Assembly (NCBI GenBank): GCA_015075375.1 | Contig: JABTUM010000002.1 | Coordinates: forward strand, 1,103,393 to 1,167,392 | Direction: 5' to 3' | DNA length: 64,000 nt | Source of the DNA: Planctomycetota bacterium | GTDB taxonomy: Bacteria > Planctomycetota > SZUA-567 > H5-PLA8 | In this document: in pieces, positions 62,471-64,000 of the stretch | Position numbering within the stretch: the stretch's first letter is position 1 | Layout of the letters: each line of letters begins with the position of its first letter | Made by a program: the position numbers and the translations under genes | The notes under the pieces: generated by a model | Databases searched by the model: none | The model's input: the letters and a program-made list of their open reading frames with translations, nothing else | Told to the model about the DNA's origin: nothing

Positions 62471-63301
62471 ATGCTGACCCACGACCGTTACGACAAGCTG
62501 CTGGTGGAATTCAACCTGCGGGTCTTCACGAGCCAGTTGCTGAGGGCGACGCCGCGGTGGAGCGGGATCCAGATCCGCAGCAGCTTCTGGCGGCTGTATG
62601 TAAATAACCGCTCCGGGGGCAGCGTGACGGCCGGCGGGCGGACGCATCGGCTGCGCCCGGGGCGGATTCATCTGGTCCCGGCGTGGGTGAGTTTCCGGAC
62701 CGGTCTGGACCGGAACCTGAAGCACTTCTTCCAGCACTTCGATCCGGTGGGCTTGCCGGCGCCGCTGGTGCAGGAGCTGTTTCCGGCGCCGCTGGAGTTG
62801 AACGCCGATGCGGCGGGGCTGGCGCTGCTGGAGGCGTGGAAGGCCGATCTCGATCCGGCGCCGCGGCGCGATCTGGCGGCCGCCTGCCGCGCCAAGGCGC
62901 TGCTGCATTGGACGCTGGGGCGGCTCGCGGCGTCTTTGCCGCCGGAGGCGCTGGAACGCCTGAGCCGCTACTACGCCGGAAACGCGGCGGTGCTGCCGGC
63001 GCTGGAGTATATCGAGCAGCATCTGAACGAGGCGCTGGACAACCCGAGGCTGGCGGAGTTGTGCCATCTGGGCGTGGACCATTTCGTGCGCCAGTTCCGG
63101 CGTTGCACCGGGCAGACGCCGGCGCAGTACGTGATCGATGCGCGGGTGAAGCGCGCGGCGCAGGAGTTGTTCTTCACGCGCGACAGCATCGAGGCGATCG
63201 CGGCGCGGGCGGGCTTCCGCGACCGTTTTTATTTTTCGCGCGTCTTCGCGCGGCGCATGGGCCAGGGACCGGCGGGGTATCGGAGGAGCAATCCGGTTTA
63301 G
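62471..63301 (+). CDS. AraC-family transcriptional regulator (second copy)
   Basis: 276 residues. The N-terminal domain is cupin-like (WRLYVNNRSGGSVTAGG). The C-terminal helix-turn-helices are RLAELCHLGVDHFVRQFRR and DSIEAIAARAGFRDRFYFSR, followed by GQGPAGYRRS. Probably controls the divergent Gfo/Idh/MocA gene. The 127-base gap between them shows no clear repeats. Confidence 0.9.
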   Translation: MLTHDRYDKLLVEFNLRVFTSQLLRATPRWSGIQIRSSFWRLYVNNRSGGSVTAGGRTHRLRPGRIHLVPAWVSFRTGLDRNLKHFFQHFDPVGLPAPLVQELFPAPLELNADAAGLALLEAWKADLDPAPRRDLAAACRAKALLHWTLGRLAASLPPEALERLSRYYAGNAAVLPALEYIEQHLNEALDNPRLAELCHLGVDHFVRQFRRCTGQTPAQYVIDARVKRAAQELFFTRDSIEAIAARAGFRDRFYFSRVFARRMGQGPAGYRRSNPV

Positions 63302-63378
63302 GCTGGGGGCCTCCTTAAAGGGCTAGCGGCAAGAAGCGCCTGCCGCGGTTTGGAGAAACGGGCGCGCATGGGGAATCC

Positions 63379-64000
63379 CTACTGCGGCAGGAGGAACTCC
63401 TCTTCGCGGAGGCGGTAGCCGCGGATGTGGGCTTGGGGAGCCGTATCGTCGACGAGGTAGTTGACGACGAAGAGTTCGCCGTCGGGAAACTGGACCCAAC
63501 CGCTGTAGCCGATATCGCTTTTGCCGGAGCGGTCGAAGTCGACGGGCAGAATGCGCGTGCGCGCGCCTTTGCGTTCGGTCGCGAGGGCCGATTCGGGGTC
63601 GGTCAACGCGGCGAAGAAGTTCTGCGTCCAGGCGCCGAGCCAGCCGTTGCCGCCTTGCATGAAGCGATAGGTGATCAGGATCTTGCCGCTCTGGAGCATC
63701 CCCGCGACGGGCCGGTGACAGCCGGGGAGCGGAAAGCGGACGAGGCCAGTCCAAGTGCGCCCGCCGTCGCGGCTGACCGACTTGTACGCATCCTGGCCGT
63801 CGCCGCTGTTCTCGCGCATGAAGCAGACCAGGTCTCCTCCGGGGAGTTCCATGATGCTGCCTTCGCAGAGCTTCAGGCCGGGCTGCGCGGCGACGGTGAA
63901 CGGTCCGGTCCAGTTCGCGCCGCGGTCGTCGCTGAGCCAGACGCGTTCGTGATGCACGGACTGGCCGTCGAGGGGCAGCGTGGTGTGCGCGGCCAACAGC
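63379..64000 (-). CDS. BNR/sialidase-like repeat protein (partial)
   Basis: The 3' 207 codons are visible; the 5' end lies beyond the right edge. Asp-box repeats are clear: LSDDRGANWTGP and VSRDGGRTWTG (S-x-D-x-G-x-x-W), as in sialidase beta propellers. Other parts such as GSIMELPGGDLVCFMREN and MLQSGKILITYRF also match. The catalytic Asp/Glu/Tyr cannot be judged from the fragment. May process sialic or other glycans in the carbohydrate module. Confidence 0.85.
   Translation of the reverse strand, partial: LLAAHTTLPLDGQSVHHERVWLSDDRGANWTGPFTVAAQPGLKLCEGSIMELPGGDLVCFMRENSGDGQDAYKSVSRDGGRTWTGLVRFPLPGCHRPVAGMLQSGKILITYRFMQGGNGWLGAWTQNFFAALTDPESALATERKGARTRILPVDFDRSGKSDIGYSGWVQFPDGELFVVNYLVDDTAPQAHIRGYRLREEEFLLPQ

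Overview
The window is high-GC bacterial chromosome with 54 protein-coding genes (one cut by the right edge) and two pseudogenes. A Gram-negative envelope is indicated by a heptosyltransferase-like GT9 enzyme, an LptF/LptG-type permease and MurJ. The gene mix is typical of Planctomycetota/Lentisphaerota/Hydrogenedentota-type lineages: two formylglycine-type sulfatases, a DUF1080 (3-keto-disaccharide hydrolase-like) protein, two Gfo/Idh/MocA oxidoreductases, a hydroxypyruvate-isomerase-like TIM barrel, BNR/sialidase-like repeats, HEAT proteins with signal peptides, a GYF_2 protein and a decayed REP-associated tyrosine transposase. The exact phylum cannot be fixed by reading. No rRNA, tRNA or CRISPR array was recognised.

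Layout. 1-9.5 kb: ribF, anchored and zinc-ribbon hypotheticals, a leftward run of secreted HEAT proteins, an amidohydrolase, a deacetylase-like protein and miaE. 9.5-23.6 kb: housekeeping and metabolism (aminotransferase, scpB, spermidine-synthase-like membrane protein, cyclic-nucleotide-binding protein, anion transporter, glutamine-amidotransferase-like hydrolase, RluA/RluD pseudouridine synthase, two sulfatases). 23.6-30.8 kb: an accessory island. A cluster of GTATAC palindromes and GC-rich hairpins is followed by one very long, visibly AT-rich gene of 1253 codons (PDDEXK nuclease, TPR array, GreA/B-C-like and PIN-like domains). After it come about 1.8 kb of decayed interspersed repeats with a triply frameshifted RAYT transposase, and a gene preceded by tandem repeats. 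31.9-46.6 kb: purine nucleoside phosphorylase, then a rightward envelope cluster (two glycosyltransferases and a single-chain LptF-LptG-like permease, with partly overlapping reading frames), a PolX homologue without its polymerase aspartates, creatininase-like and response-regulator genes, a cupin, a 2-hydroxyacid dehydrogenase and murJ. 46.7-55 kb: endonuclease V coupled by a TAATG overlap to a sigma-like membrane protein, a TPR protein, a HigBA-type toxin-antitoxin pair whose toxin is frameshifted, mutY and a DEAD-box helicase. 55-64 kb: a carbohydrate module (DUF1080, two Gfo/Idh/MocA proteins, sugar isomerase, SDR, two AraC regulators, BNR repeat protein) with a cold-shock gene inside it.

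How the genes fit together. The 54-64 kb module looks like cytoplasmic and periplasmic processing of (keto)sugars; one AraC regulator is divergent from the isomerase and the other from the second oxidoreductase. The 34-39 kb cluster builds and exports lipopolysaccharide-like glycolipid. The best candidate for an uncommon biological system is the 24.3-28.1 kb gene, which I read as a stand-alone single-polypeptide defence protein of the TPR-GreAB-C-PIN type, imported on AT-rich DNA into a repeat-rich site.
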